Of a DNA stretch of 64,000 nt, positions 49,654 to 60,572 are shown piece after piece. Made by a program: the position numbers and the translations under genes. The notes under the pieces were generated by a model. That model was not told where the DNA came from and made no database searches. It was given only the letters and a program-made list of their open reading frames with translations. This DNA is from JACCZR01 sp963844805 (GTDB lineage: Bacteria; Actinomycetota; Thermoleophilia; Solirubrobacterales; Thermoleophilaceae), in NCBI GenBank assembly GCA_963844805.1, contig CAWJPU010000008.1:124001-188000 (forward strand), in the 5' to 3' direction. Every line of letters begins with the position of its first letter. Position 1 is the stretch's first letter.

Positions 49654-50564
49654 TTAGGTGAGGCCCTCGGCGCCGGCGACCACTTCCATGATCTCCTGGG
49701 TGATCTCAGCCTGACGCTGGCGGTTCATCTGAAGCTCTAGGTCCTCGATCATCTCGGTCGCGTTCTCCTGGGCGTTGCGCATGGCGGTCATGCGCGCGCC
49801 GTGCTCGGAGGCCGTCGACTCGAGCAGGGCTCGGTAGATCGAGATCTCGATGTAGTCCGGGACGAGGCGCTTGAGCATCTCCTCGGGGTCGGGCTCGTAG
49901 ATCCACAGCCCCTGGCGCTTCTTCTCCTCGTCCTCTTCGCGGGGATCCCCGCCTTCGTCGTCGGCCACCAGGTGCTCGATCTGCTGGAGGGGCAGCAGGA
50001 CGTCGTTCTGGACCTCCTGGCTCATGGCCGACTCGTAGTGGTTGAAGATCATCTCGACCCGGTCGACGTTCTCCGACTCGTACTGGCTCGCGATGTCGTT
50101 CGCCAGGTTGCGGGCGTTGGAGTAGGCCGGCCGGTCGGTGTAGCCCTGGCGGCCGATCACCACGTCGCGCCCGCGGAAGGACAGCGAGGAGATGCCGCGC
50201 TTCCCGGAGGCGTACCAGACGACCTCCTTGCCCTCGTCGCGCAGCTCGCGCTCGCGCCGGTTGCCCGCGCGGATGATCTGCGAGTTGAACGGGCCGGCCA
50301 GTCCGCGGTCGCCGGTGACCAGGAGCAGCCCGACCTTCTTGGTCTCGTCGTGCTCCTCGAGCAGCGGCAGGTCGGGGATGCGCTCGACCGCCTCGACCAC
50401 CCGGCCGGTCATGCGGCGGATGGCGTCGGCGTAGGGGCGCATGGCCTCGATGCGCTGCTCGGCGCGGCGCAGCCGGGCCGCGGCGACCATCTCCATGGCG
50501 CGCGTGATCTTCTGGATGTTCTTCACAGAAGAGATGCGGCTCTTGGTGTCCTTCTGAGAGGCCA

Positions 50565-50565
<1 letters not shown>
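49654..50565 (-). CDS. atpG: F1Fo ATP synthase gamma subunit
   Basis: Intact 303 residues, the central rotor shaft. RISSVKNIQKITRAMEMVAAARLRRAE is the N-terminal coiled coil; LLLVTGDRGLAGPFNSQI is the Rossmann-like part; AMRNAQENATEMI with NRQRQAEITQEIMEVVAGAEGL is the conserved C-terminal helix. A charged insert (DDEGGDPREEDEEKKRQG, around residues 207-224) precedes YEPDPEEML. GTG 50565 shares one base with the atpA stop (TAGTG). Confidence 0.95.
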
Positions 50566-52272
<1,707 letters not shown>

Positions 52273-52295
52273 TGTCTGGGGTCTCCTTCTGAGGC

Positions 52296-52829
52296 CTAGG
52301 CGCCTCGGGCTACTTGCTTTCTCAGCCGCTCGAGGCGGGCCTTGAGGCTTGCGTCCATGATCATGTTGCCGACCTGCAGCACCAGGCCGCCGACGACGGC
52401 CGGGTCCACGGTGCTCGAGAGCTCGATGCGGCGGCCGGTCTGCTCCTCGATCCGCCGGCCGATCTCGGTGACGATCTGCTCGTCGAGCTTGACAGCGCTG
52501 GTCACCGACACCGGCAGGAGCTTGTGCTCCTCCGCCCACATCCGGTCGTACTCGCGCCGGATGCGGAAGATGGCCGGGAGCCGATGGCGCTCGGCGAGCA
52601 GCTCGAGGAAGTGGAGGAAGCGCTCGTCCGCGTCGGTGACCGCCTGGTCGATCCCCTCCTTCTTCTCCTGCGCGGAGAAGTAGGGCGAGAAGAAGAAGAT
52701 CTGCAGGTCGCGGTTCGCGTCCAGGGCGTCGACGAACTCACCGAGCTCGTCGTGCACGCGATCGATCACGTCGTGCTCCTGGGCGACCTCGAACAAGGAT
52801 CGCGAGTAGACCTCGGCGATCTCCTCCAT
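52296..52829 (-). CDS. atpH: F1Fo ATP synthase delta subunit
   Basis: Intact 177 residues linking F1 to the peripheral stalk. MEEIAEVYSRSLFEVAQEHDV is the N-terminal six-helix bundle start, and SSTVDPAVVGGLVLQVGNMIMDASLKARLERLRK is the conserved C-terminal motif. The protein is of normal length, not fused to the b subunit as in mycobacteria. ATG 52829 directly abuts the atpF stop codon. Confidence 0.93.
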   Translation of the reverse strand: MEEIAEVYSRSLFEVAQEHDVIDRVHDELGEFVDALDANRDLQIFFFSPYFSAQEKKEGIDQAVTDADERFLHFLELLAERHRLPAIFRIRREYDRMWAEEHKLLPVSVTSAVKLDEQIVTEIGRRIEEQTGRRIELSSTVDPAVVGGLVLQVGNMIMDASLKARLERLRKQVARGA

Positions 52830-53399
52830 CTAGTGGCTGCCGTTCCCCTCGTCGCCGGCCAGCTGCGAGAAGTCGACCTCGCCGAGTGCCTCCTCGATCA
52901 ACCGCCGGTGATCGTCGTCGTCGAGCGTCTTCCGGGTCACCTTCTCGGTGGCCAGCACCGTGAGGTTGGCGACCTCCTTGCGGATGTCGTCGAGGGCGCG
53001 CCGGGTCTCGTTCTCGATGTCCCTGCGCGTGGACTCCATGAGCTCCTCGCGGTACTTCTTGGCCTCGATCTTCGCCTGCTCCTCGCGGTGCTGTGCCGCC
53101 CGCTGGGCGCGCATGGTGATGTCGTCGGCCTGCTCGCGAGCCTCGCGCAGGCGTGCGCGGTACTCCTCGAGCAGCTGGTCGGCCTCGCGCTTGGTGCGGT
53201 CGGCGTGGTCGATCGACTCCTCGATCGCCCGCCGGCGCTTGTCCAGCGCGTCGGCGATGCGCGGGAAGGCGAGCTTGCGCAGGATCAGGAAGCTGATCCC
53301 GAACGCGAGCAGCGTCCAGATCATCAACCCCACGCTGGGGGTGACCAGGAAGTTGCCCGAGCCGCCTTCCGCGGCGAGCGGCAGCACCACTCCCTCCAT
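52830..53399 (-). CDS. atpF: F1Fo ATP synthase b subunit
   Basis: Intact 189 residues. One membrane helix (VGLMIWTLLAFGISFLILRKLAFP), then a long charged coiled coil (RRRAIEESIDHADRTKREADQLLEEYRARLREAREQA) forming the peripheral stalk. The C-terminus is acidic (TLDDDDHRRLIEEALGEVDF). ATG 53399 shares one base with the atpE stop (TGATG). Confidence 0.93.
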   Translation of the reverse strand: MEGVVLPLAAEGGSGNFLVTPSVGLMIWTLLAFGISFLILRKLAFPRIADALDKRRRAIEESIDHADRTKREADQLLEEYRARLREAREQADDITMRAQRAAQHREEQAKIEAKKYREELMESTRRDIENETRRALDDIRKEVANLTVLATEKVTRKTLDDDDHRRLIEEALGEVDFSQLAGDEGNGSH

Positions 53400-53668
53400 C
53401 AGCTACCGCCGAGGAAGAATGCGATCAGGCCGAAGATGAACGCGTAGAAGACGATCGCCTCGGTGAGCGCGAAGCCCAGCCACTGGATCGAGGTGATCTC
53501 CTCACGCATCTCGGGCTGGCGGGTGACCGACTCGATCACCTTGCCGAAGATGTAGCCCACGCCGATGCCCGGGCCGATGGTCCCGAGGCCGGCGCCGACG
53601 CCGAGCGCGATGGACTGAAGCCCCTTCGAGCTTCCCTGTGCGATGACGAAACTGAGTGCTTCTTCCAT
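53399..53668 (-). CDS. atpE: F1Fo ATP synthase c subunit (proton type)
   Basis: Intact 89 residues, two membrane helices joined by the polar loop ESVTRQPEMREE. The ion-binding Glu is in FALTEAIVFYAF. The sodium-binding partners are absent (the Gln of the GxGQG motif is Val in GIGVGY, and the residue after Glu is Ala), which points to proton coupling. A Shine-Dalgarno AAGGAGG lies just upstream of ATG 53668. Confidence 0.94.
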   Translation of the reverse strand: MEEALSFVIAQGSSKGLQSIALGVGAGLGTIGPGIGVGYIFGKVIESVTRQPEMREEITSIQWLGFALTEAIVFYAFIFGLIAFFLGGS

Positions 53669-53678
53669 GGGGTCCTCC

Positions 53679-54597
53679 TTAATGAGCCTCGGTCGCCTCG
53701 CCGAGGTAGATGGCGGTCAAGGTGGCGAAGATGAAGGCCTGCAGTCCGGCGATCAGGACGACCTCGAACATGAAGAAGAGGATCGCCACGATCAGCGTCA
53801 GCGGCCCGAGGGCCGCGAGGCCCAGGATCACGACCAGCCCGCCGCCCATGAACAGGATCAGCAGGTGGCCGGCCAGCAGGTTGGCGAACAATCGCACCGA
53901 CAGCGAGATCAGCCTGACGAACTGGGACAGCGCCTCGATGAAGAAGATGGGAACGGCGGCGACGCCGCCGACGCCGGCGGGAATCCAGCCCTTCACGTAG
54001 CCCACCGGTCCCTTGGCCCGCACCCCCTCGACGTGGTACGAGGTCCACACGAGCACGGTCAGCACGAGCGGGATGGAGATGTTGGCGGTGGCGGCGTAGA
54101 TCGCGAACGACGGCAGCTCGGCGCCGAAAACGTGGATCTTGTGCTCGGTGTTGGTCGGCAGCGGTATGTAGCCGATCAGGTTCGAGACGAGGATGAAGAG
54201 GAAGATCGCCCCGATGAACGGGAACCACTTCCGGGCCATCTCCGCCTGCATGTTCGAGCGGACGATCTGGTTGAAGATCAGGTCGTAGGAGAGCTCGACC
54301 GCGGTCTGCACGCGGTTCGGGCGGTCCTGCATGCGGTTGGCGACGTAGACCATCAGGCCGCAGGTGACCGCGCAGGACAGGAAGACGTAGAAGACGGCCT
54401 TGGTGACGCTCAGGTCCAACCCGCCGATGTGGATCTCGATCCACGGCGTGAGCATGAACTCGTTCTGGGGCTGGAACTCGTTGTTGCGCCCCGCCGAGCC
54501 GAAGATGCCGAACAGCGCGACCATGAGCGCCCACGAGGATCAGCCCGCTGATCAGGATGATCTGCTTGCGGCTTAGTCGTGAGAGCGCAGCTGTCAC
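53679..54597 (-). CDS. atpB: F1Fo ATP synthase a subunit (one frameshift)
   Basis: About 306 residues. The essential Arg is in FVRLISLSVRLFANLLAGHLL; SNLIGYIPLPTNTE and FMFEVVLIAGLQAFIFATLTAIYL are conserved half-channel helices. The intact frame starts at ATG 54524, but an in-frame extension after a shift near 54533 gives TAALSRLSRKQIILISGLILVG, a first helix starting at GTG 54597. That start overlaps the atpI-like stop as GTGA and is preferred. Confidence 0.92.
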
Positions 54598-54995
54598 GAG
54601 TTGGGCCTCTCGAATGGTCGGGTCAGCATCGTGGCACTGAAGTACGCGGTGAACAGTGCGATGCACAACACAGCCGCCGCGAGGCCGTCCTCGCGCTCCC
54701 CGGCCATGCCGACGCCGAACACGGCGAGGGCCACCAGCCACCCGCGCAGCAGCATGCTGCCGGCGAGCAGGCCGGCCACCTTGCGCGGGTCGTCGGACTC
54801 GCGCGCGCGGCGGTCGGTCTGGGCCTGGATCGCACGCTGCACGAGCCACGCGACGGCCGCGGCGGCGTAGCCGAGCAGCGGCAGTCCGGCAAGCAGGAAG
54901 ACGGGCAGAGCCACGGCCAGCAACACCAGATCGAGGTAACGCAGGACGTTCATGCCCGCACTGCTCTCTGAGCTCCCTAGAGCGTGCGTCGTCAA
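54594..54995 (-). CDS. AtpI-like small membrane protein, first gene of the atp operon
   Basis: 133 residues with about four hydrophobic helices (LDLVLLAVALPVFLLAGLPLLGYAAAAVAWL and later LVALAVFGVGM, AVLCIALFTAYFSATML). Position before atpB and size match AtpI, which helps assemble the c-ring or import magnesium, but sequence similarity is weak. TTG 54995 is chosen because TAGAGT lies 9 bases upstream and no other promoter-like box is seen; ATG 54953 (119 residues) is the alternative, with a poor ribosome binding site. Confidence 0.65.
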   Translation of the reverse strand: MTTHALGSSESSAGMNVLRYLDLVLLAVALPVFLLAGLPLLGYAAAAVAWLVQRAIQAQTDRRARESDDPRKVAGLLAGSMLLRGWLVALAVFGVGMAGEREDGLAAAVLCIALFTAYFSATMLTRPFERPNS

Positions 54996-55073
54996 GGCGG
55001 GGTGACTCTACCGACGCGCGCGAGAAAGTGACCACATTGTGACGCCAGGCACGGGAAGGGGTCGGCGCCCGCC
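54996..55073 (-). promoter_or_regulatory. Probable promoter of the ATP synthase operon
   Basis: TAGAGT at 55010-55005 (minus strand) is 9 bases before TTG 54995. The rest of the gap up to the GGDEF gene stop holds no clear -35 hexamer; GTGAC occurs twice (55028-55032, 55039-55043) as a short direct repeat. No other gene is seen in these 78 bases. Confidence 0.5.
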
Positions 55074-56708
55074 TCAGACGACTCTTAGCAGGGCCTCCAC
55101 CACGCGCTCGTCGAACTGCGTCCCGGCGCCCCGGCGCAGCTCCTCGGCCGCCTCCTCGGCGCCCAGCGCCACCCGGTACGGGCGGTCGCTGGTCATCGCC
55201 TCGTAGGCGTCGGCGACCGCCAGGATGCCCGCTTGGAGCGGCACCGAGTCGCCACTCAGTCCTTCCGGATAGCCGCGGCCATCGGGACGCTCGTGGTGGA
55301 GGCGCACCCAGTCGCGCACCTCGGCGAAATCCGTCGTCTCCAGCAGGCGCGCTCCGGTGGACGGGTGGGCTCTGACCCAGTCCCACTCCTCCTCGGTGAG
55401 CGGCCCGCTCTTCTCGACCACGCCCTCGGGCACGGCGACCCGCCCGACGTCGTGGACGATGCCGGCCAGGCGCACGCGCTCGACCTCGTCGGGAGCCAGG
55501 CCCAGCTCGCGGGCGATGAGCTCGGAAAAGCGGCCCACTCGGTGGCAGTGCGCGGTGTTGCCCGAGTCGCGGACGTCGAGCGACTCGGCCAAGCTCACCA
55601 GCGCGCCGACCTCGACGTAGCGGTGGTCGCGGTCCGAGGCCGCGCCGCGCGCCAGGATGCCCGGCACCTCTGCGCTGGAGATCACCGAGCGGTTGCGGCC
55701 CAGGCTCTTGGCCGCGTAGAGGGCGTGGTCGGCGGCCTGAAGCAGGGAGTCCGAGGTGGCGCCGTGCAGCGGCGAGCAGGCGACTCCGAGCGAGACCGTG
55801 AGTCCGGCGTCGCGGTCCACGCCGGTGCGGATGCGCTCGGCCAGCATGTAGGCGCCGTGCTCGTCGGTGTCGGGGACGATGATCGCGAACTCCTCGCCGC
55901 CCACCCGCGCCGCGCTGTCGAAGCTGCGCTTGGCGCCGCAGATCAGCTCGCCCACGTTGCGCAGCACGGCGTCGCCGGCTCCGTGGCCGCGGGAGTCGTT
56001 GACGCTCTTGAAGCGGTCGATGTCGGCCACCACCAGGCTCAGCGGCGTCTCGGCCCTGCGGCAGCGCTCGATCTCCAGGTCGAACGCCTCCTCGAACCCG
56101 CGGCGATTCAGCAGGCCGGTGAGGGGGTCGCGGCGGACGGCGTCGGTCAGGTTGCGCAGCAGTGAGGCGACCCGCTCGCGGCCGCGGGAGATCAGGTAGC
56201 CCGCCACCCCGAGCGTCAGCAGCGTGGCGGCGTAGCCGGCCAGGGCGTCGTCGCTCACGTCCTCGATCGCCAGCACCACGGCGTAGCTCACCGCGACGAC
56301 CAGCAGGTGCATCGCCGCGGCGGGGGGCCGGAAGAACCAGCACGCGTAGACGACGATCCACATGAACGGGAGCGGCGCGTAGACCGAGTCGCTGCCCCAC
56401 GCGTAGCAGCCGGCCGCGGCGAACGCCGTTCCCCCCAGGACGGCCACGTGGAAGCCCCAGTGCGGGATGCGGTCGTACAGGAGGATCAGCGCGACGGCGA
56501 TGAGCAGCGCGCCCAGGCCGAGGAGGCTCGACAGCGTCTCGTCGAAGCCCGGGTGGTTGGGCAGCACCAAGCCCAGCAGGGGCACCGCCGCGCCGGCCAG
56601 GGCGAGCGCCGCGCCGGTACGGGCCATCGACGCCTTACTGGCGGGAACGTCGACTCCTGTACTCATCGATGTCCGCCGGCTGAGGCGCTCGCGGAGGGGC
56701 GGATCCAT
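55074..56708 (-). CDS. Membrane-bound GGDEF/HD-GYP protein (c-di-GMP synthesis and breakdown)
   Basis: Intact 544 residues. Five or six N-terminal helices form a membrane sensor; then RDPLTGLLNRRGFEEAF and GGEEF (active diguanylate cyclase sequence) with RSFD exactly five residues before it, the product-inhibition I-site RxxD; then an HD-GYP domain with VHDVGRVAVPEGVVEK, LHHERPDGRGYPEGL and VADAYEAMTSDRPYR. Both domains look catalytically complete. ATG 56708 has GAGGAGG 4 bases upstream; an in-frame upstream extension would overlap yjbQ. c-di-GMP could link to exopolysaccharide output. Confidence 0.9.
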   Translation of the reverse strand: MDPPLRERLSRRTSMSTGVDVPASKASMARTGAALALAGAAVPLLGLVLPNHPGFDETLSSLLGLGALLIAVALILLYDRIPHWGFHVAVLGGTAFAAAGCYAWGSDSVYAPLPFMWIVVYACWFFRPPAAAMHLLVVAVSYAVVLAIEDVSDDALAGYAATLLTLGVAGYLISRGRERVASLLRNLTDAVRRDPLTGLLNRRGFEEAFDLEIERCRRAETPLSLVVADIDRFKSVNDSRGHGAGDAVLRNVGELICGAKRSFDSAARVGGEEFAIIVPDTDEHGAYMLAERIRTGVDRDAGLTVSLGVACSPLHGATSDSLLQAADHALYAAKSLGRNRSVISSAEVPGILARGAASDRDHRYVEVGALVSLAESLDVRDSGNTAHCHRVGRFSELIARELGLAPDEVERVRLAGIVHDVGRVAVPEGVVEKSGPLTEEEWDWVRAHPSTGARLLETTDFAEVRDWVRLHHERPDGRGYPEGLSGDSVPLQAGILAVADAYEAMTSDRPYRVALGAEEAAEELRRGAGTQFDERVVEALLRVV

Positions 56709-56742
56709 GATCCTCCTCGTTCGCGGGTCCCCCTTGTTGTCC

Positions 56743-56752
56743 AGCATAAGCT
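56743..56752. promoter_or_regulatory. Bidirectional overlapping -10 boxes between GGDEF/HD-GYP gene and yjbQ
   Basis: AGCATAAGCT gives TAAGCT on the plus strand, 6 bases before the yjbQ GTG, and TATGCT on the minus strand, which would start a leader of about 27 bases containing the GAGGAGG site of the GGDEF gene. The boxes share the central TA. Confidence 0.6.
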
Positions 56753-56758
56753 CGATTT

Positions 56759-57178
56759 GTGTGGGCACAGCGAGAAATCACGCTCGAGGCCCGTTCGCGG
56801 GGCTTCCACCTGATCACGCGGGAGGTCGAGGAGGGGCTGCCCGAGCTCGGCTCCGTGGGGGTCGGGCTCGCCCATCTCATGATTCAGCACACCTCCGCCT
56901 CGCTGACCGTCAACGAGAACGCGTCGCCCGATGTGCGCAGGGACTTCCGCACCTGGGTCGACTCGGCAGTGCCCGAGAGCTCCGGCCGCTGGACCCACAC
57001 GCTGGAGGGCTCGGACGACATGCCGGCCCACATCAAGGCCTCGCTGACCGGGCCGGACCTGACCCTGCCCGTGCGCGACGGCGCCTTCGCTCTCGGCACC
57101 TGGCAGGGCATCTACCTGTGCGAGCACCGCGACAACGGGGGCGCGCGACGGCTGGTTGTGACCCTGAACGGTGAGTGA
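56759..57178 (+). CDS. yjbQ: YjbQ/UPF0047 family protein (secondary thiamine-phosphate synthase)
   Basis: Intact 139 residues. GLAHLMIQHTSASLTVNENASPDVRRDF and LGTWQGIYLCEHRDNGG are the family signatures; the conserved His residues form a metal-like site. Some members have weak thiamine-phosphate synthase activity, but the true role is unclear. GTG 56759 appears leaderless. A terminator follows at once. Confidence 0.9.
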   Translation: MWAQREITLEARSRGFHLITREVEEGLPELGSVGVGLAHLMIQHTSASLTVNENASPDVRRDFRTWVDSAVPESSGRWTHTLEGSDDMPAHIKASLTGPDLTLPVRDGAFALGTWQGIYLCEHRDNGGARRLVVTLNGE

Positions 57179-57217
57179 GCGGGGCGGCGGTCAGCGTGCG
57201 GACCCGCGCACCCTTTG

Positions 57218-57249
57218 GAAAAATTCGTCAGCGGCGTGACGAGTTTTTT
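57218..57249 (+). terminator. Rho-independent terminator after yjbQ
   Basis: Stem TCGTCA (57225-57230) with TGACGA (57237-57242), loop of six, preceded by AAAAA and followed by TTTTTT. It lies 40 bases after the yjbQ stop and before the radical SAM gene. Confidence 0.82.
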
Positions 57250-57313
57250 GAGGGGGGACCGCAGTCCGGCCCCGGATAGCGCCACGTCCGCCGGGTATGC
57301 GAACATACGTTCG

Positions 57314-59351
57314 ATGAGGTGGGACGAGCTCAAGGTCGCCCAAGACGAGCGCCAGACCCTGCCCGGCTACCGCGATCCGGCGACCGTTCGCGCCTTCGAC
57401 GCGCCCGAGGCGATGGACGTCCGCTTCTACGAGGTGCGGGCCAAGTCCGTCTCAACCGCGTGCCCAAGCAGTCGCAGATGCCCTTCCGCTGGACGATCAA
57501 CCCGTACCGCGGCTGCACTCATGCGTGCACCTACTGCGTCCACGGCGACACCCCGGTGCTCATGGGCGACGGCACCACCAAACCGATCGCGGACATCGTT
57601 CCCGGAGACGAGGTGTACGGCACGGTTCGGCGTGGCGCCTACCGCCGCTACCACAGGGCACGCGTGGTCGATCACTGGTCGACGATCAAGCCGGCCTTCC
57701 GCGTGACCTTGGAGGACGGAACCGAGCTGGTCGCGAGCGGCGACCATCGCTTCCTGACGGACGGGGGTGGAAGCACGTCATCAACAACGCCGACGGCGGT
57801 GACCGCGCCCACCTCACGCTCAACAACAAGCTGATCGGCACGGGCGGCTTTGCCGAGTCGCCCGCGGACTGGCCCGACTACCGGCGTGGATATCTCTGTG
57901 GCCTGATCCGCGGCGACGGCCACCTGGGCAGCAACGTCTATGACCGTCCCGGGCGGAACTCGGGTGCGGTTCATCGCTTCCGCTTGGCCCTGACCGACCT
58001 CGAGGCGCTCCGGCGAGCAAAGGAGTACTTGGCGGCGGAGATCGGCGTCGTGGCGCGCGAGTTCGAGTTCCACCGGCCGACGAGCCTCGCGCAGCGTCCG
58101 CTGACGGCCATCAGGACGCAGTCCAGACACGACGTCGCAGCGATCTCGGAGCTCATCCGCTGGCCGCGCGGGCGGCGAACCGAGTGGTGCAAGGGATTCC
58201 TGGCGGGAATCTTCGACGCCGAGGGCAGCAGCCGGGAGGTGATTCGGATCTCCAACACCGACCCCGCGATCATCGACTGGACCGCATCGTCGCTCCGTGC
58301 GCTGGGGTTCGACTTCACGATCGAGGATCCGCGGCGAGCCAACGGGCTCCGCTGTGTCCGCCTCCGTGGTGGCCTCAAGGAGAGACTGCGCTTCCTCCAC
58401 ACCACGGACCCGGCCATCAGCCGCAAGCGGGACATCGAAGGTGTGGCGCTCAAGAGCGACGCCCGGCTCAAGGTCGAGTCGATCGAGCCGCTGGGCAAGG
58501 GCTTTCGCCTCTACGACATCACGACGCAGACCGGCGACTTCATCGCCGACGGTGTCGTGAGCCACAACTGCTTCGCTCGCCCCACGCACACCTACCTCGA
58601 CTTCGACGCCGGACGTGACTTCGAGCGTGAGATCGTCGTCAAGGTCAACGCGCCCGAGGTGGCGCGGGCCGAGCTGTCCAGGCCCCGCTGGGGCCGCGAG
58701 CACGTGGCGATGGGGACCAATACCGACCCCTACCAGTGGGTCGAGGGCCGCTACCGCCTCATGCCCGGGATCTGGGAGGCGCTGCGCGACAGCGGCACCC
58801 CGGGCTCGATCCTCACCAAGTCACCGCTGCTGCTGCGCGACCTCGAGCTGATGAAACAGGTGGGACAGCGTGGCGGCATCAGCGCGAACCTCTCGATCCC
58901 CACGCTCGAGGAGAGGGCGTGGCGCGAGACCGAGCCCCACACGCCCAACCCCCGGGCGCGGCTCGAGGCGGTGCGGACGCTGAACGACGCCGGCATCCCC
59001 TGCGGCGTCCTGATCGCGCCGATCATGCCCGGGATCAACGACGCTCCGGGGCAGGTGGAGGAGATCCTCGAGCGCGCCGAGGAGGCCGGCGCGACCGACG
59101 TCGGGGGCATAACCCTGCACCTCCGCGGCGAGGTCCGGGAGCTGTTCTTCGAGTGGCTGCGGGACAAGCGTCCGCACCTGGTGCCGAAGTACGAGGCCCT
59201 CTACCGGCGCGGCGCCTACGCCCCCAAGGAGCGCCGGCAGCGCGACTCACGGCGTGCTCGCGGCAGGAGCGAGCGGCTCATGCCACCCGACGACGACCCG
59301 GTGCTCACTCCTCGACCGCGTCCCGCTCCGCGGCAGGAGCAGCTCTTCTGA
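57314..59351 (+). CDS. Rv2578c-family radical SAM protein interrupted by an intein (two frameshifts)
   Basis: About 335 residues after splicing. N-terminal RWDELKVAQDERQTLPGY and FYEVRAKSVLNRVP, then the radical SAM cluster motif NPYRGCTHACTYC whose third Cys is the splice junction, then FARPTHTYLDFDAGRDFE, ALGTNTDPYQ-like MGTNTDPYQWVEGRYRLMPG, SILTKSPLLLRD and an end in EQLF, all matching the Rv2578c family (function unproven). Single missing bases near 57450 and 57767 split the frame. ATG 57314 restores the family N-terminus; TACGTT lies 2 bases upstream, so the true transcription start is unclear. Confidence 0.88.
57535..58568 (+). other. Intein with LAGLIDADG homing endonuclease inside the radical SAM protein
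   Basis: About 345 residues from Cys1 (CVHGDTPVLMGDG, block A) to Asn (GVVSHN, block G), followed by Cys+1 of CFARPTH. Block B is ELVASGDHRFLT; block F is YDITTQTGDFIADG. Two LAGLIDADG helices, GYLCGLIRGDGHLGS and GFLAGIFDAEGSS, keep their acidic residues, so the endonuclease may be active. Splicing would recreate CTHACTY-CFARP, i.e. the third cluster cysteine comes from Cys+1. One base appears missing near 57767. Confidence 0.93.
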
Positions 59352-59356
59352 GGGTT

Positions 59357-59388
59357 TGGCTAGCAGCCGGCAAGCTGGCTGCTAGCCA
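59357..59388. terminator. Strong hairpin between convergent genes
   Basis: A perfect 12-base stem, TGGCTAGCAGCC (59357-59368) with GGCTGCTAGCCA (59377-59388), loop of eight. It sits between the radical SAM stop (59351) and the stop of the WecA-like gene (59389). There is no U-tract, so termination would rely on the hairpin alone or on Rho; it would act in both directions. Confidence 0.7.
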
Positions 59389-60567
59389 CTACACAGCCTC
59401 GAACTCCCCGGTCTCCACCTCGCGCTCGATCTCGGCCTCGATCTCGGAGTCGCTGAGCGCCTCGATCTCCCCAGTGTCCGCCTGACGGCGCAGCTGGCGC
59501 TCGCGGAAGCGGCGGAACTTGAGGATCTCCAGCACCAGGACGAGGTAGATGCTCGCCGCGAACGCAGCAAGGAAGAAGACGCCGATCACGGCGGCCCATT
59601 CAGGATTCAGCGTCCCGTCGTCCTGCGAGTAGGGCACGAACCGAAGCGCCAAGGCGAGGGCCGCCAGCGAGAGCGTCCAGGCGTACAGGTAGAGCACCGT
59701 CCGCCTCTGGGAGAAGCCGATGCGGGCGAACCGATGGTGGAAGTGCTCGCTGTCGGCCCGGTACACGGGCTTGCGGTACTTGACCCGCTTGGCGATCACG
59801 AAGCCCGAGTCCAGGATCGGCACAGCCAGGATCACCAGGGGGAACACCAACGCGACCACCGCGTTGGTCTTGAGGGCCCCCCCGACGGCGATCGTCGCCA
59901 GCAGATAACCGAGCAGATTCGAGCCCGAGTCTCCGAGGAAGACCGTGGCCGGGTGAAAGCCGTGTCGGAGGTAGCCCAGGGCCCCGCCCGCCGTGATGAC
60001 GGCAAGGAGGCCCGCGTCCGTGCGGTCCAGGGACAGGGCTACCACCCCGAGGGCCAGCGCCGCGATGGTGCAGACGCCCGCCGCCAGCCCGTCCACCCCG
60101 TCGATGAAGTTGACCATGTTCATCACCGCGACGATCCCGAGCACGGTCACGACGTACGGCATAAACGTGCCGAGCTCGATGTGGCCGAGGAACGGAAGCG
60201 TCAGCGTCTCCACCCGGACACCGCTCAACACGGGCACCAGGGCGGCGAGGCCCTGACCGGCGAGTTTGACGTCGGCTCCCAGCTCGAGCACGTCGTCGGC
60301 AGCGCCCACGAACGCGATGACGACCGCTCCTCCGAGGATCGCGTACGTCTCCTTGCCGGGCTCCAGGAAGACCAGCCCGGATGCCACTATGCCGACAAGC
60401 AGCGCCAGCCCACCCAGGCGCGGAGTGGGCAGCATGTGCAGGCCGCGCTCGCGCGGGAGGTCGATCGCGCCGATGCGCCAGGCGATACGGCCCGCGATCG
60501 GCGTGGCGACCCACACCGTCGCCAGTGCTAGGGCGAAGGCCCCGAAGGCGGCGTCGAGATCGTGCAC
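59389..60567 (-). CDS. WecA/TagO-like polyprenyl-phosphate sugar-1-phosphate transferase
   Basis: Intact 392 residues, about eleven helices. Starts lipid-linked glycan synthesis by moving a HexNAc-1-phosphate onto undecaprenyl or decaprenyl phosphate. Diagnostic motifs: PTPRLGGLAL, GAADDVLELG (Mg-binding Asp pair), NMVNFIDGVDGLAAG, FLGDSGSNLLGY and the His-rich loop SEHFHHRFARIGFSQR. GTG 60567 follows TAGGGT by 7 bases. A long acidic C-terminal tail (EIEALSDSEIEAEIERE) is unusual. Confidence 0.92.
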   Translation of the reverse strand: MHDLDAAFGAFALALATVWVATPIAGRIAWRIGAIDLPRERGLHMLPTPRLGGLALLVGIVASGLVFLEPGKETYAILGGAVVIAFVGAADDVLELGADVKLAGQGLAALVPVLSGVRVETLTLPFLGHIELGTFMPYVVTVLGIVAVMNMVNFIDGVDGLAAGVCTIAALALGVVALSLDRTDAGLLAVITAGGALGYLRHGFHPATVFLGDSGSNLLGYLLATIAVGGALKTNAVVALVFPLVILAVPILDSGFVIAKRVKYRKPVYRADSEHFHHRFARIGFSQRRTVLYLYAWTLSLAALALALRFVPYSQDDGTLNPEWAAVIGVFFLAAFAASIYLVLVLEILKFRRFRERQLRRQADTGEIEALSDSEIEAEIEREVETGEFEAV

Positions 60568-60572
60568 GGGAC

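Noticed and set aside
55028..55043. GTGAC repeat as a CRP-type operator upstream of the atp operon
   Set aside because: The two copies are direct rather than inverted and lack the TCACA half-site.
57319..57321. GTG 7 bases after TACGTT as a leaderless start of the radical SAM gene
   Set aside because: It reads off-frame to the conserved N-terminus that starts at ATG 57314.
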